From Gnetum montanum (lineage: Eukaryota; Streptophyta; Gnetopsida; Gnetales; Gnetaceae): a stretch of 64,000 bases of DNA. The stretch is from NCBI GenBank assembly GCA_015680685.1, contig MNCI01029388.1:16511-80510 (forward strand), in the 5' to 3' direction. This document shows, one piece after another, positions 12,384 to 23,706 of this stretch. Positions within the stretch are counted from its first letter, which is position 1; each line of letters begins with the position of its first letter. Under the pieces are notes generated by a model. It saw nothing but the letters and a program-made list of their open reading frames with translations, made no database searches and was not told the origin of the DNA. The translations under genes and the position numbers were made by a program.

Positions 12384-12625
12384 AGGACCATAGATCATCG
12401 TCTCCCATACCATAGATCATTGCCTCACATGTCGCCAATCATCTCCTCCCATGCCATAGATCATCACTCCCCATGTCATCAATCATCACCTTCTATGTTG
12501 TTCATCATCACCTCCCATGCCACTGATCATTGCCTCTCATGCTACAAATCCTTATATCCCATGCTGCTGATCATAACCTCATCTTCCATAGATCATCACC
12601 TCCCATGCTATTGATCATTACATCC
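12384..12625. repeat. Decayed minisatellite, unit about 24-27 bp
   Basis: About nine degenerate tandem units built around CATAGATCATCACCTCCCAT. The open frame across it (12276-12614) exists only because the repeat lacks stops; it has biased, repetitive composition and no homology that I recognise, so I do not call a gene. Confidence 0.7.
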
Positions 12626-13104
12626 CCCTCTGATCCAAGAAAAAAAAATAGAAAAAAATAAAAGAAAAACCCTCAGCATAATCCTTCACCACAAAGTAGT
12701 ATTACAAACCTCTAGGGCCATGTTAACCCTATTAGAGCCACACTATCCCCTATTCTAAGTTGTGAAAGCCCTATTTGGGGCTACCCTCACCATGGAAGGA
12801 TGGGGGTTTTGGAAACTTTCCTCCTTAACATGGAGACAACATGCACAGCCTTGAAACGTTTCCCCCTTAGCATGGAAGTTTCTCCCCTAGCATGGAGTCT
12901 TCATCCCTAGCGTGGAAAATTCAATTGCCCTAGTGTGAAACCCACAAAAGCAAAAATTCATTACTTCATGCACTTCAATGTTGATTAGCCACTTCAAAAA
13001 GCATGGTGGAAAGCTTAGCATAGAAGATTCATCTCTAGTGTGGAAGCTATGGTCCAATTACTATTTATAGTAAATGAAATAACCATGGGGGGAAGCACTT
13101 ACAA
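12626..13104. other. Non-coding stretch with short CCTAGCATGGAA repeats
   Basis: No gene seen. Between about 12865 and 12945 a 25-30 bp phrase ending in CCTAGCATGGAA or a variant recurs three to four times. Similar phrases return inside element D (near 14485 and 14970), so this may be related sequence left of the D LTR. Confidence 0.4.
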
Positions 13105-13995
13105 TGTATAGTAACCCTCCAAATTTGGCCACCCATCTCACTTAAATTTGGTAGTCAATTTGAAGCCATTTTTCAAAAAATTTGTAGCCAAATCATAGCC
13201 AACTTGTAGCCATTTTGCAGCCCCATTCATGGCCTTAAGAACCTATTAAAACTAGCCTCCAACACCATTTATAGGTTTAGCAATTTTTCTCATAGTAGAG
13301 CACTTTTGAAAAGTTTCAACAATTTTTCTAAAAATTTAAGAAAATTCTTAGCAAAGTTCAACCATTTTTATAATACCACACTTGGGACATTTTCAAGCAC
13401 TCAAGGGTTATTAGAATCTCCCATGTTTGCATCCTCTTAAACCATGTACTAGAAGCACTATAGCCTTGAGATTTGTGGATTTTTGGTGTCAACACTACAC
13501 TTCTAGGATTTCCAAACCCCAGCATGGAGTAATCTAGCATCCAAATTTTCCACTTTTCTCACCTCCCTAGCAATGACTCAACTTATAGGTTTGAGGTTTT
13601 AGTAGTAAAGGAATTTTTGATAGCATCAGGAGTGGCTTAGTACTTGATTGTGAAGTAGATTGCATTGGTTTTAATGGGCTTTAAACTCTTTCATAAGAGA
13701 ACCACCTTTCTGCTCATCCAAGCACCATTTGTACACATTTCTCTAACTTATTCTTTATTCTTTTTCAATAAATTTTTAAATTTTAAGTTTTATATTCAAA
13801 AATAATTTTTTTTCATTATTTGGATCTATTTATATTCCCATGTTTCACATTTAATAAGTCCTTGGTTGATTTTTTGAATTGGCTAGGGCATCTTGAATTC
13901 TATTTCTCTCATAGTGACCCTATGGATTCGAGGTTGGGGAACTGCTACACAAGGATCCTTGGCTTTTTTAGCAATCAAGGTTTTTAGTCGCAACA
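13105..13995 (+). repeat. 5' LTR of element D (left end tentative)
   Basis: The right end is supported by TTTTTAGTCGCAACA followed by the primer site; B reads TTTTTAGTCACTATA at the same place. The left end is inferred from the text CCAAATTTGGCCACCCATCTC at about 13118, which resembles the first 40 bases of the A LTR (CAAATTTGGGCCACCACATC). On this reading D has a shorter LTR (about 0.9 kb) than A or B, without their palindrome cassettes. The second LTR copy is outside the window. Confidence 0.45.
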
Positions 13996-14003
13996 GTTTT
14001 TCT

Positions 14004-14022
14004 TAGTGCTAGAAGGAGAGCC
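14004..14022 (+). other. Primer-binding site of element D
   Basis: TAGTGCTAGAAGGAGAGCC follows the LTR end by a few bases, mostly T. It is a decayed version of the B site TGGCACTAGAAGGAGGACC and the A site TGGCAGTAGAAGCAAGGCC. I cannot name the tRNA. Confidence 0.6.
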
Positions 14023-15204
14023 TTCACCTAAATTCTATAATCATATCTATTATTTTTGTTGTCATTTACAAGCTTTTTCTTGATTTTTGCAGCCAAAACC
14101 TTTGAAGAATCAAGACTAGTCTTTGCCCCCCTATGATCAAAACTACAACTTTGAAGTTGCATGTGGTTGGATTTTGGCTTTTTACAACACTTTCTATAAA
14201 TTGTACAGCCCAAATATAGCATTTATATCTCTACCCCTTTTTTCTTTTTTATTGCAAAAACTTTATTCTCTAGTTTCTAAAGTGGGTAGTTCAACTCTTT
14301 CATGAGTTGGCCTTCCCCCACTTTTCCAACCTAAGAAAATTGGCAACTGGCTAAAACTAGTTTTAGTGGAAAAAAACCAATGTTCCACTTTGGTTTTCAG
14401 CCTTTCCCTTATCAATGTTTAGGTAGGCAGTGTGAGATTTCCATCATCTCACACCCCCCCTCCTTCTTTCCCCCTTTTTCCATACCTAGCATGGAAGTAG
14501 TTGGGAGGCCAACATTGGTAAGGCTTGAAACCAATTTAATGACTAGGTCTACTTTTATTGCACATTGAAAGAAATTTTCTAGTTTTTTGAAGCCAAAACC
14601 CACAAGGAATCTAATGCTGCCTTTACCCCCTATAGAAAAAACCTTAGCATGAAATCTATAGGTGGTTTGGGTGCTAAAATTTCACATCTACTATGAATTT
14701 CTATATCAAAGCTAGTGTGAAAGCCTTAATAACCATTTAATTCTTGCTGATAAATTATTTTCCATGAAACTAATGTTGGTTTCCATACCAACCAAGCCTA
14801 CTTTTCTCTCCTTTGTGGTAAAAGTGGGCAACCTACCAAATTCATCTTTGAAAACTACCAAGCTTTCATTTTGGTCTTCAAACTTTTCCCCCTCCCTTAT
14901 CTCTCCAATGTTGAAATGAGAAGATGTGAGATTTCCAGTATCTCACCCCCTTCTTTTCCCCCTGCCATACCTAGTGTAGAGGCAATTGGAAGGCCAAATT
15001 GGATGAGGCTTGAAGCCAACATTTTTAACATTACATTTCTAGTAAAGGGGTAACTACCCCTTATCCCCCACTTACTAATTATAGTAAGTACATCATTTTT
15101 TTCATTTTCATTTCCTTTAAGAGTTTTTGAATTCCATTCAGTGGAATTTAGTCCTATTTTACCATTTATAGCCTATTTTAAAGTAATCCTCAACACTATA
15201 GCCA
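14023..15204 (+). other. Leader of element D with a diverged tandem duplication
   Basis: There is no gene between the primer site and gag. Two related segments, about 14310-14600 and 14815-15055, repeat in tandem at a spacing of roughly 500 bases. Both contain a GTGAGATTTCCA-x-ATCTCAC phrase with an inner GTGAGA/TCTCAC inverted pair, a pyrimidine run and CCATACCTAG. Long, repeat-bearing leaders are common in this clade. Confidence 0.5.
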
Positions 15205-16447
15205 TGTCTTTCCAAAAGGCCACCAAATTGTCCTTCATCCTCACTAGTAAAGATCATAGAAAATAAGCCATGAGGGTGTATGATCCCAAAGACCCTACCA
15301 TCATTGAGTCTAGGTGATCTTTGAGTGTTAGAGGGGAAAGCCCTAATTTTCCAACCATAAATGAGGATCATTATAACTTTATTTATGCTAAAATATAGGT
15401 TGGCATTCTAATTCCATGAATTGAAGCCAAGGCCAAAAGGGAGTTTGAGCTTATACACAAAGGTGGGAAAGAGTAAATTCATTCCTTGTATGACAAAATT
15501 CCTCTTAACAACATCTATTCTAGTGTCCTAGTCCAATTATTACCATTGAAGAGAAAGATGAAAAGCCTAGATTTGAGGAACAATAGGAGGAGGAGAATGA
15601 ATTTAAGGTAGAATCTGAGCTTGAAAACATCTTGGGAGGACTATTCCAAAAAAAAATATCCCAAGGTTATAGCACCTTCCTCTAATGCTTTTGTTTTCTC
15701 CATGGGCATAGTGCCACCATCCTCCACTCCTTCCTACCCTACTATGGTAGATTCCATGCCAATTATAGTCATACATCACACTTAGCCAATCCCACAAACA
15801 ACCAACTATAGCACATCAATGTCATTTACAACATAGTCTTGATATATAAAACCATCAATGGTAGTTTTTACCATCACAAATTTGTTAACTGCTCACATAG
15901 AGTTCATCATAGGACCCTAAGCAACACAAGGGTCATATACCTCATTTGTCCCATTTGTGCCTCATGTACCAGCACAAACATCTTTTTCTTTGTTTGGCCC
16001 ACAAGCCAAAACCATAATGCAACCTCTTCCTTCTATTATGCAACCAATAATGGGGCCACAAGTCTTACAACAAATTCCACAACCTTATGTACAAACCCTA
16101 CAAGCTATGGGGCCACCGCAAGGCTTGGATCAAGCCTTTCAAATGATCCAAGACCTAATGGAGGAGTTGAAGAGGCTTAAATCCTCTACCACATAAACGA
16201 TCAAGATTATGAACTTCCACCAAGATGATCCCATAAGTCTTGTAGTCCCACCCTTAACACTTCCTCCTGGTGTCTCGATTTCCCAATTTAGAAAATATAA
16301 CGAAGAAGGTAACCTTAATGCTCACCTTATTACCTTTTAATCTAATGTTTACTCTTGTAGCCATGGCCTCGTATCATCATGAGGATTTTCCCTATGTCTT
16401 TAACTAGGAAAGCACTTTTTTAGTATCATGCATTGTCTAGAGGGTCT
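15205..16447 (+). pseudogene. Gag of element D, N-terminal part
   Basis: Plus-strand reading with stops and shifts. At about 15350-15385 it has EDHYNFIYAKI, matching EQYNFLYAKV near the start of the B gag. A Pro/Gln/Met-rich linker follows (15690-16195; the best-preserved stretch is 15957-16196, ending DLMEELKRLKSS). Then comes MNFHQDDPISL-x-VPPLTLP (16211-16280), matching MDFYHDDPISLAFP in B. It ends at MSLTRKALF-x-YHALSRGS, cut by element A at 16447. Gag builds the particle. The start codon is uncertain; ATG at about 15205 is upstream of the first homology. The other frame at 15839-16180 is a shadow. Confidence 0.75.
16443..16447. repeat. Left target-site duplication of element A (GGTCT)
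   Basis: GGTCT directly left of the A LTR corresponds to AGTCC at 62592-62596 directly right of it. The two differences are transitions. The identification is supported by the D gag frame continuing across the removed insertion. Confidence 0.65.
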
Positions 16448-17174
16448 TGTAGCAACTGAAAATGTTGGTGGCTGAAATGGGAACACTGAGAGGTTCATGG
16501 ATGCACAGCTTTGACCCCATGTCCACATGAGGGCCTATTGAAGGCAAAGACAAGGTGCCCAAAATAGTCTTGTAAATCAAACAAGAACTTATAGAATGCA
16601 ATGCTATAACATTGTTAAGTGCTTGCACGATGTTTGCAATGTCAATGATGTTAACAGGGGTGAGTGTAGTTAAGGGTGTCCCCCAAAAACAATGGTATCA
16701 ATGCATAGATACATGGAAAAATAATGAAAAAATGCAAGTAAATGCTAGAATGCAAATAAAAATGCTAAAAAATGCATGAGGAGAGAGTGAGAAAAAGAGC
16801 AACACCACCCCAAATAGGGAGAGCGTAGTTAACTGCAAGAAGGGTGAGGAGATATGTGGTGTATAAATAGGTGTAGTAGGTAGTGTAGTCATATACTGAA
16901 GATGTCTTGGATGAAAACACTGACATCCACCATGAAGTCTCTACCTACTAGGTTAGCTATCATGGTGTCTTGTGGGCTATAGTGGTCTACAATGGTGTGC
17001 AAAGATGCTTGTCGATATACTAGTTCTAGTCTCAAACTACTCTTGCTAAGAAATGCCAAAGGTGCCAACTGGAAATGCCAAGTGCATTTGAGTTTTGCCA
17101 ATTGAATGCAACATTTGCCAACCAGAATATCAAAAATACTTAGATGCCAACCCCTAAAACATAGAACTTTGGGG

Positions 17175-17182
17175 TATTTATA
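17175..17182 (-). promoter_or_regulatory. TATA box in the 3' LTR of element A
   Basis: TATAAATA on the minus strand, in the sequence CCTTATAAATACCCC. The same motif is at 61612-61619 in the 5' LTR, where it would drive gag-pol transcription. Conservation of the motif and its flanks in both LTRs supports the call. Confidence 0.65.
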
Positions 17183-17586
17183 AGGTTAGGCTTGCCGTGA
17201 ATTGTGGATCGAGTGCCACATGGCAATGGGATAATTGGGACTACGCTACATCCAACTACACTCTTCACTAAAGCAAATGGTGTCCTGTTGGTGTGCTCTA
17301 ATGGACCCCAAGAGATTGCCAAACTATGACTATGCTACCAAAATACATGTGTAAGTGCCAAGAAGATTGAAATGTACTTAAAAAATGCAAAACAGTGCAA
17401 GTTTGGAGACTATGCTTCAGGACTACGTTGTCCACTTTCTCGAGTGGTGTTCAGTGTAGGTACAATTTTGGGACAAATGGGGGATGCAAAAGGAGATAAA
17501 ACTTACTAATCTTGCTTTCCAAATGTGCATTGGAGCTGATGTGGATGTTTGTGCTATGTTTTGGAGATATTTGGAGTTTTTTTTGC

Positions 17587-18125
17587 ATAACTACACTCAA
17601 CTACACTCTAGAGTGTAATCTCAATAGTTAGATAAATTTTGCAAAATTAGGCTTCTAGTCGACTACACTCAACTACACTCTTGAGTGTACTCTTAACAAA
17701 TAGAAGGAATTTGCAAACAACTAGGCCTTGATGCTATCTACACTTGACTACATTGCTAAGTGTAGTCTCAACAATTAGAAAATTCTACAAAAAATGTGTC
17801 TCCATGCTAACTACACTAAGTACACTCTAGAGCATAGTTCTGGTAGCGGAGAGTGTAGTCTCAGTAGTTAGGAAAATTTTGCAAAACTGATGTCTTTGTA
17901 CACACTACACTGACTACACTCTAGAGCATAGTAGGGAGTTTAGTCTCGATAGTTAGAAAATTTGTCAAACTATTTCTTCCATTCCAATAAAGCTTAACAA
18001 CTACTGGCTTGACACTTAGGAAAACTTACAAAACTAGACTTTTATATTAACTATGCTGACCATGCTCTGGAATGTAGTTTTAGCAATGGAGAGCATAGTC
18101 TCAACACTTAGAAAAAATTTTCCAT
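17587..18125. repeat. Palindrome cassettes in the 3' LTR of element A
   Basis: About six diverged units of 60-90 bases. Each opens with CTACACT or CTATGCT phrases, then their inverted copy (AGTGTAG or AGCATAG), then CTCAACA-x-TTAGAAAAATTT. The clearest palindrome is the 16-base TACACTCTAGAGTGTA at 17602-17617. The 5' LTR has matching cassettes at about 62028-62525. Related phrases recur in the leader (60540-60610) and upstream of the antisense gene (24880-25010), but not in element B. Confidence 0.8.
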
Positions 18126-18186
18126 TTGTTAACACCTAGATAAATTTGTATTCAAGATGTGGTGGCCCAAATTTGATGGTGTTTCA

Positions 18187-18202
18187 TTGGTTCCTCTTCA
18201 TT
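18187..18202 (-). other. Polypurine tract of element A
   Basis: Minus strand reads AATGAAGAGGAACCAA next to the TGAAACACC start of the 3' LTR. Confidence 0.65.
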
Positions 18203-19335
18203 AACATCTAGAGGAGTGGCCTGAGAGACCTTAACAAAGAATGAAAAAACACCATAGTAGGTTTGGCACCAACATCACTTGTTAGCACTTGATCAAATGT
18301 CACTGCACCATGCTCAAAAATGCCAAGGGTAATGGTGTGCTAAAGGTAAAGGGTGTAGGGAATGTACTAGGGGTAACAAGGAAGATGAAATGCAAATAGT
18401 GTATCATACTATAAGATGCAAAGTTAGCATAGCTAACGGGGATCAGAACACCAAGGTGGCTTGCTACCAAAATGGTAATCTCTCGTTAGAATGCTTATGA
18501 GAGAGTTAATGTCAATGACACCAAAATGGCTTGTCCTTGAAATTGTAACCTCTCATTGGAATGCTTATGAGAGAATTAGCATGGATTCAGGGTTGGACTA
18601 GGTGCAAAATTTTAGCTTTGCAAACTTTTGCTTGGGAACATGTTTTGTTCCATTCTCTTTATTTTTTTTTACTATGAGGCAAATCTACATTGGGTTCTAC
18701 ACATTGCTAAATGCTAGCTACAAGATGTTTTCCATTAGGTGGACTACGTGCCTACTAATGGGTTTTTCCTTGATGCAACTGTATTGCATTTGTATGATAG
18801 GTGTTCCCTAGGATAATTTATGTTACATCTACCTAGGCTTTTACTAGTCCATAGAGGCTTTCCATGGAATGAGTTATGTTATGTCCATCTTAGGTTCTAT
18901 GGTTGACTTAAAGAGGATGCCATGTACATTGGAGGGATTTGCAAGCTTAGTGATGTAGGGGAAGGTAGGGGGAATGCGAGGTGAAAGGGGTAAATGTAAG
19001 TAGGTTATAACAAGGGTAATAGGGATGTGCACTCTTGAGTGGCTTGGCTAGTCCAATCATGCACATCAAAGAAATGTGGGAACTTGTCGCTGCAATGAGA
19101 TGCATCTCTACAAGATGGCTTGGAGCTTTATCCTACAAACATAACTCAAAGAAGATAAAAAAAACAACCACATAACATGAGATGTGAGTAAAATGCTAGA
19201 TGTAAGGGTGTTGCAAATGCTTTGACAATTGAACTAGTTGGAAGTGTTTGAGAAGCTAGTAAAAGGTGACAAGGGTGAGAATGCTATAGATTTTCTAGAG
19301 GCCAATTTAGTGGCAAGTGTCTAGAAAGATGAGCA
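18203..19335. other. Spacer between integrase and 3' LTR of element A
   Basis: No readable gag-pol gene. Much of it aligns by eye with 30904-32280 of element B (for example the start with AACAAAGAATGAAAAAACACCAT against GACAAAGAATATGAAGCACCAT), so it is an original part of the element. An internal duplication, each copy ending ATGCTTATGAGAGA, lies at about 18440-18585. Confidence 0.55.
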
Positions 19336-19695
19336 AAAAATGATGGGGCTGATGGTGCTGCAGGTACTTGAGAGTCCATGCCAATGACAGGATCTCAAGA
19401 AACTAGTAGAATGGTAGGAGGTCATGACGTTGCAAGTGCTTCCAAACCTAAGAAATGATAAGAGCCCAAAAGAATCAACAAAAGGGTAGGGGCCCATAAT
19501 GCTACAACTACTCCAAAGAATGTCTTGATGATAGGAGCTCAAAGCACCAGCAAAATGCCCAAAGGTGGTAGTTCTACAAGTGCCCCAAAGGATGTACCAA
19601 TGTCAAGAGCTCAAAGCACTAGCAAAATGTCAAGGGGCAATAATGTTTCAAATGTTCCAGAGACCTCCTCCAATGATAGGAATTCCATTTTGGGA
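19336..19695 (+). repeat. Five tandem 72-bp units that read in frame as a 24-residue repeat
   Basis: Units start at 19336, 19408, 19480, 19552 and 19624. The spacing is exactly 72 bases although the sequences have diverged, so no indel has been fixed between units. On the plus strand (antisense to gag-pol) units 3 to 5 read openly as 24-residue repeats such as KMPKGGSSTSAPKDVPMS followed by RAQSTS; unit 2 has stops. This could be a Ser/Thr/Pro-rich part of a further antisense exon or a minisatellite without a protein. Element B has a weaker counterpart at 31860-32200. Confidence 0.65.
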
Positions 19696-19738
19696 CTATA
19701 GTGTCTTTGCCTCATCCATGAGATGTAGATAGATGAGA

Positions 19739-19784
19739 AGGGAGGAGGAGTGGGTGGGGGGAGGAGGAGGGGGAGGGGGAGTTG
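19739..19784 (+). other. G-rich purine tract, potential G-quadruplex
   Basis: Runs such as GGGTGGGGGG, then GGGGGAGGGGGAG, within about 45 bases and without interrupting pyrimidines except a few T. Several runs of three or more G in this span allow a quadruplex on the plus strand. It sits between the 72-bp repeat and hairpin array I. It is on the wrong strand to be a second polypurine tract for A. Confidence 0.5.
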
Positions 19785-19834
19785 GAAGTATTCTCACTTG
19801 CTTATTCATAGAATTATGTGTGGTGGACCACGAG

Positions 19835-20245
19835 CCCAATTTCAGGTCTTAGTAGATTGTGCACTTTGCTAGTTTAAGGTCTTAGTAGATCATGAGCATA
19901 ATTTAAGGTCTTGGAAAACCATGGCATGCTAGTTTATAGTCCCAGTAGACTATCACATGCCAATTTAACATCATAGAAGATGTGTTGCTATGTTAGTTTA
20001 ATTTCATAACCCAAGGATGAACTATGCTAGTTATTATCATGGAAGATGGTTTGTGTCAATTTATAGTCATAGTAGATTATTTGTGCCAATTTATAGTCAT
20101 AGCAAGCTATCTATGCCATTTTATAGTCACAGTAGACTTGCTGTGTCAGTTTATAGTCATAGAAGACTATATATACTAGTTTATAGTCATAGTGGACTTA
20201 CTATACAAGTTTATAGTCATAGAGGACTACTGCTTACCTTGCTTC
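19835..20245. repeat. Hairpin array I of element A (after integrase)
   Basis: A dozen or so tandem units of about 30-38 bases with the pattern GCTAGTTTA-[stem]-loop-[stem]. The best stem is TATAGTC-ATAGAA-GACTATA at 20152-20171 (7-bp arms). Other units use TAGTC/GACTA or decayed forms. Plus-strand translation gives an artefactual peptide repeat (YSHS-x-L). The array starts right after the integrase reading ends. A matching array occupies the same place in element B (32290-32590). Confidence 0.8.
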
Positions 20246-20259
20246 ATTGAGATGTACCA

Positions 20260-21330
20260 CTGCATACTAGGTGTAGTAAGGCTTCAGGTACGAATGGTTC
20301 ACTGGATTGGCAAATCCATTTTTGTCTTGGTTAGCAATCTTGAATGCTCCATTTTCATAGGCCTTAGTGACCAAGAAAGGCCCTTCCTAGTTGGCTGAAA
20401 ATTTGTCCACGGGTCCACGAATGGCCTTGAGAACTAGGTCCCCTTTCTTAATCGAGCGTTGATGCTGATTGTGATGGTGCTTTTGCCTTTGCTTTTCTTA
20501 ATATTAGTTGATGCATTTAAGTGTTTGCATGCACTCCTCCTATATAGAGTGGAGGTTCATAGTTCTCAACTCATTGTTTTGAGCCTTGTTAATGAAGTTC
20601 AAGATAATCACTTGGAGTAATGGAACCTACAATTCAAGAGGCAAAATTGCTTCAAACCCATAAACAAGGCTATATGGTCTCTTGCCTATTGTTGTTCTAT
20701 GTGTTTTGCAATAGGCCTAAACCGCATAGACTAATTGCTCATGCCATCACTATTTACTACTATTGAGCATCATCTTCAGAAAGTTGACAATCACTTTGTT
20801 TGTTGCTTCCACTTGGCCATTTTCCTGTAGGTAGTATTGTGAGAAGAAGTAATGTTTAATATCAAAGTGCTCAAAGAAGGCCTTGGTTTTAGCACCACTA
20901 AACTATGACCCATTTTCCATTACAATGATCATGGGTACATCAAAACGGGTCATGATGTTGTCAAGCACAAATTTGCAAACTGACTATGATGTTATTTTCC
21001 TAAGGAAAATAGCCTCAACCCACTTGGTAAAATACTCAGTCATGGTTATAGTGAAGCTATGACCTGTGGAGGACTTAGAAGTTATAGGTCCAATGATGTC
21101 CAATCCCCAACTTGGAATGACCATGTGATTTGCATTGTGTATAGTTTATTGGTGGCATGTGCATTAATTTTTCATGCCATTGGAAGATGTCACATGTTTT
21201 GACCTTCGAGACATAGTTGCATTCCATGTAAGGCTAGTAATAGCCTAAGCATCTAATTTTTCTTGCTATTGCTCTTGGGTACTATGTGACCTCTGCATAA
21301 AGTCTCATGGACTTGTTCAATGATCTTTTG
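20260..21330 (-). pseudogene. Integrase of element A
   Basis: Minus-strand reading with stops. The catalytic core runs from about 21130 to 20770: WGLDIIGPI (first Asp), then FTKWVEAI, then IVMENGS (second Asp changed to Glu), then YYLQENGQVEATNK (Glu). The C-terminal part extends to about 20260 with motifs around GFEAILPLELQVP. A His-Cys finger lies upstream near 21150-21330. Integrase would join element cDNA to host DNA; this copy is dead through the Asp loss and stops. It is the last domain of the pol ORF and is followed at once by hairpin array I. Confidence 0.85.
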
Positions 21331-21619
21331 CACTTCACTATTGCTCACATAGGTTAACAGTATGTCATCGTAGGATGTGAAACATAATGTGTTATCTCCC
21401 ATAATAATGTACTATAATGATCATTTATGCACCACATCCTTTTGGGCAGTGTTTAGATGTAGTGGAGGTTTACCCTATAGAAGGTACACCTTAATGTCAT
21501 TGTAACATTCTACTACATGGGTCATGCTTACTATGGCTATGGATGTAATGTCAATGGTTTGCATGATAGGCATAGTGCAATCCAACACTGAGATGGACAA
21601 TGCATGAAACATGTCAAGT

Positions 21620-23706
21620 GTAATGCTTAAGGCCAACATAGCTAGTGCATCGGCTATGGTGTTCTCATTCTAGGGAATGTATTGGACATAGGTAGTTATA
21701 TATTATTTAAGCAAGTGCTTTGCCAGGTCACAATGAGGTTGTACATGTTGGACTTTACAAGCATAGACCTCTATAACTTGGTTGATCACTAACTGCAAGT
21801 TACCTTGGATTACTATGTTTTGGATTCCTAAGCTCTGAGTTGCTAGGAGACCTTCATACTTCGCCATGTTAGTAGTGCAAGGGAATGAAAAATGATATGT
21901 GAAGGGTCAAACCTCCCCATAGGGGAATGTGATAATGGTAGGGACACTACTCCCTTGAGAGGTTGAAGCACTATCAAATTGTACAAGTTCCTTGAAGTTG
22001 TTAGGCACTTGACTGATGCTACTAACATGCTCATCTAGGAATTTCAAATCAATAGTTGCTTGATCATTGATGGGAAAAGCCATGAGTTGTGTGACTATGT
22101 AATGTAGGTCAAAATCCACTATTATTGCCTTCCATCATGTAATATGACTACTCTCATAGATATTTGTTGTAATCGATCAGAGTGCATTACTCTTGCAGAT
22201 GATGTTGACTTGACTATAGAAAAGATAGTGCCTCAACTTCTTGAGTGTAAAGACCAAGGTAAGAAAATTATTTTTCACATCATTATACTTTGCTTTGTGG
22301 GTTACTAGTGCATGGCTTAAGTAGTATACCAGGACCTTTGTGCCATCATCTCCCTTTTGGCAAAGTAGAGAGGTGATGGATGTGTTAGAAGTAGTAAGGT
22401 AGATGTAAAAGGGTTTATCTCCTTATGGAGGGTGAACCATTGGAAGTTGAGCTAGCTCTTGTTTCAGGTTGTCAAATGCCTATTGACATTGAGCTATCCA
22501 CTCAAAGTAGACTCCCTTTTTAAGTAGATTTTGCATTGGTTGTAACTCATTAGTCAACCATGCGATAAACCTACATACAAATTGTAATCTACTCTGTAGC
22601 CCTCATAGATTTTTAAGGTTAGCTAGTAGTACTAAGTCGATTATGGCCTTAACCTTATTGGGGTCTATGCGTATTCTTACTTCAGATACTATGAAACTAA
22701 GCATTTGGCCCATCTTAATGTCAAAAACACATTTCTTGGGGTTTAACTTAAGATCATGTTTCAAACAATATTTGAGTACTAGGTCCAAGTCATTTGCATG
22801 GTTGTGTGCTACTTTAGACCTAACTACAATGTTTTCTACGTAATTGTTGAGCAAGCCTAACATGTAACTACTAAAAATGTAAGTCATTAGGAACTCATAA
22901 GTTGCTCCTATGTTCTTAAGTTCAAAAGGCATCATGATGTAACAATACATACCCTAAGGGATCATAAAGGTTATGCTAAGCTGGTGCTTTGGGTTGATTT
23001 AAATCTAGTTGTAGCCCGAGAACCCATCCATAAAGGATAACAAAGCATGACTAGCCATAGTATCAACCAATTGATCAATACTAGGAAATGAGATATCATC
23101 TTTAATGGTTGCCTTATTCAAGTTCTATAAGTCTATGTAAATGTGTATACTTCTATTTTTCTTACGAACAACCATGATGTTGAAGACCTAGTCTATGTAG
23201 TCAATGTCCCAGATGAAACCAACTTTGTAAAGATTAGTGATTTCATCATGAACTACCAACGCCATCTCAGGCCTAATCTTACATACTTTCTACTTCACTG
23301 GCTTAATGCTAAGATCGAGGATAATGTTATGTTGGACTACATGAGGATCTAGAACTGGGATGTCTTTGTAAGACCATGTAAATGTCTTAATGTTATCATT
23401 GAACACTTTAGTGATGTTCTAGGCATGTTGAGGCTCTAGCAAGGAACTAAGTTTTAATGCTTTTTCCTCATTACTAGGTGTTGCTATAGGGATTTCAACA
23501 AGGGGATCCTCAGTGATGTCACTTGCCTCTAGATCTAGATCCTTAACTAGATGATTAGGCCAATCTAGCATTGTCTCTAAAGATGTTATGTATTCATCGT
23601 AGGCTATGGCCTTAAGGGCTAGGCATTGTGGATCAATGCATTGTGTAAGTTCACCATGGGGCCTAGTAAGAACTAGAGGTAAGAAAATATGCTCATGCAT
23701 AGCCAT
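21620..23706 (-). pseudogene. Pol of element A: N-terminal region, reverse transcriptase and RNase H
   Basis: The ORF opens at 23706 with MAMHEHIFLP; element B opens with MAMHGDL, so the start is conserved. After a variable region come the RT motifs: KKNRSIHIYIDL (about 23150), NKATIKDD, PSIDQLVDT, MDGFSGYN, then MPFELKNIGATYEF (about 22925). The catalytic motif YVDD has become YVEN at 22831-22842. LNPKKCVF and the connection domain follow. RNase H remnants, including the region of FDSASTS and later conserved Asp, run to about 21620. Pol has its own ATG and is separated from gag-protease by about 6 kb of antisense gene, so it could not be made by simple readthrough. Confidence 0.85.

Larger units (their letters stand above)
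13105..16447 (+). mobile_element. Element D, 5' portion: Tat/Ogre-like Ty3/gypsy retrotransposon
   Basis: D reads rightward: 5' LTR (about 13105-13995), primer site (14004-14022), leader, then gag starting near 15205. Gag is interrupted at 16447 by insertion of element A and resumes at 62597. The primer site, LTR end and gag all match those of A and B, so D belongs to the same clade. Joining the two sides restores the gag order SRGS then STSSLE, matching SISSLE in the A gag. D is the outermost and oldest layer of the nest; its pol and 3' LTR lie beyond the window. Confidence 0.75.
16448..18186 (-). repeat. 3' LTR of element A
   Basis: Direct repeat of 60887-62591. On the minus strand it starts TGAAACACCATCAAATTTGG and ends CTACA. 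Its inner edge abuts a purine tract. A TATA motif is at 17175-17182 (minus) and palindrome cassettes fill 17587-18125. Confidence 0.88.

Noticed and set aside
12276-12614. 112-codon open frame
   Set aside because: Produced by a stop-free minisatellite; the peptide is a His/Ser/Pro repeat with no independent support.
15839-16180. 113-codon frame overlapping the D gag
   Set aside because: The neighbouring frame (15957-16196 and onward) carries the gag homology; this one is a shadow.
19835-20245. Regularly spaced short palindromic repeats that look CRISPR-like
   Set aside because: Spacers are not unique, units drift gradually, the context is a plant retroelement, and no cas gene exists. Interpreted as a hairpin minisatellite.
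20017-20250. Peptide with repeating YSHS-x-L units
   Set aside because: It is a translation artefact of the 33-bp hairpin repeat; counterpart arrays in other positions do not keep the frame.
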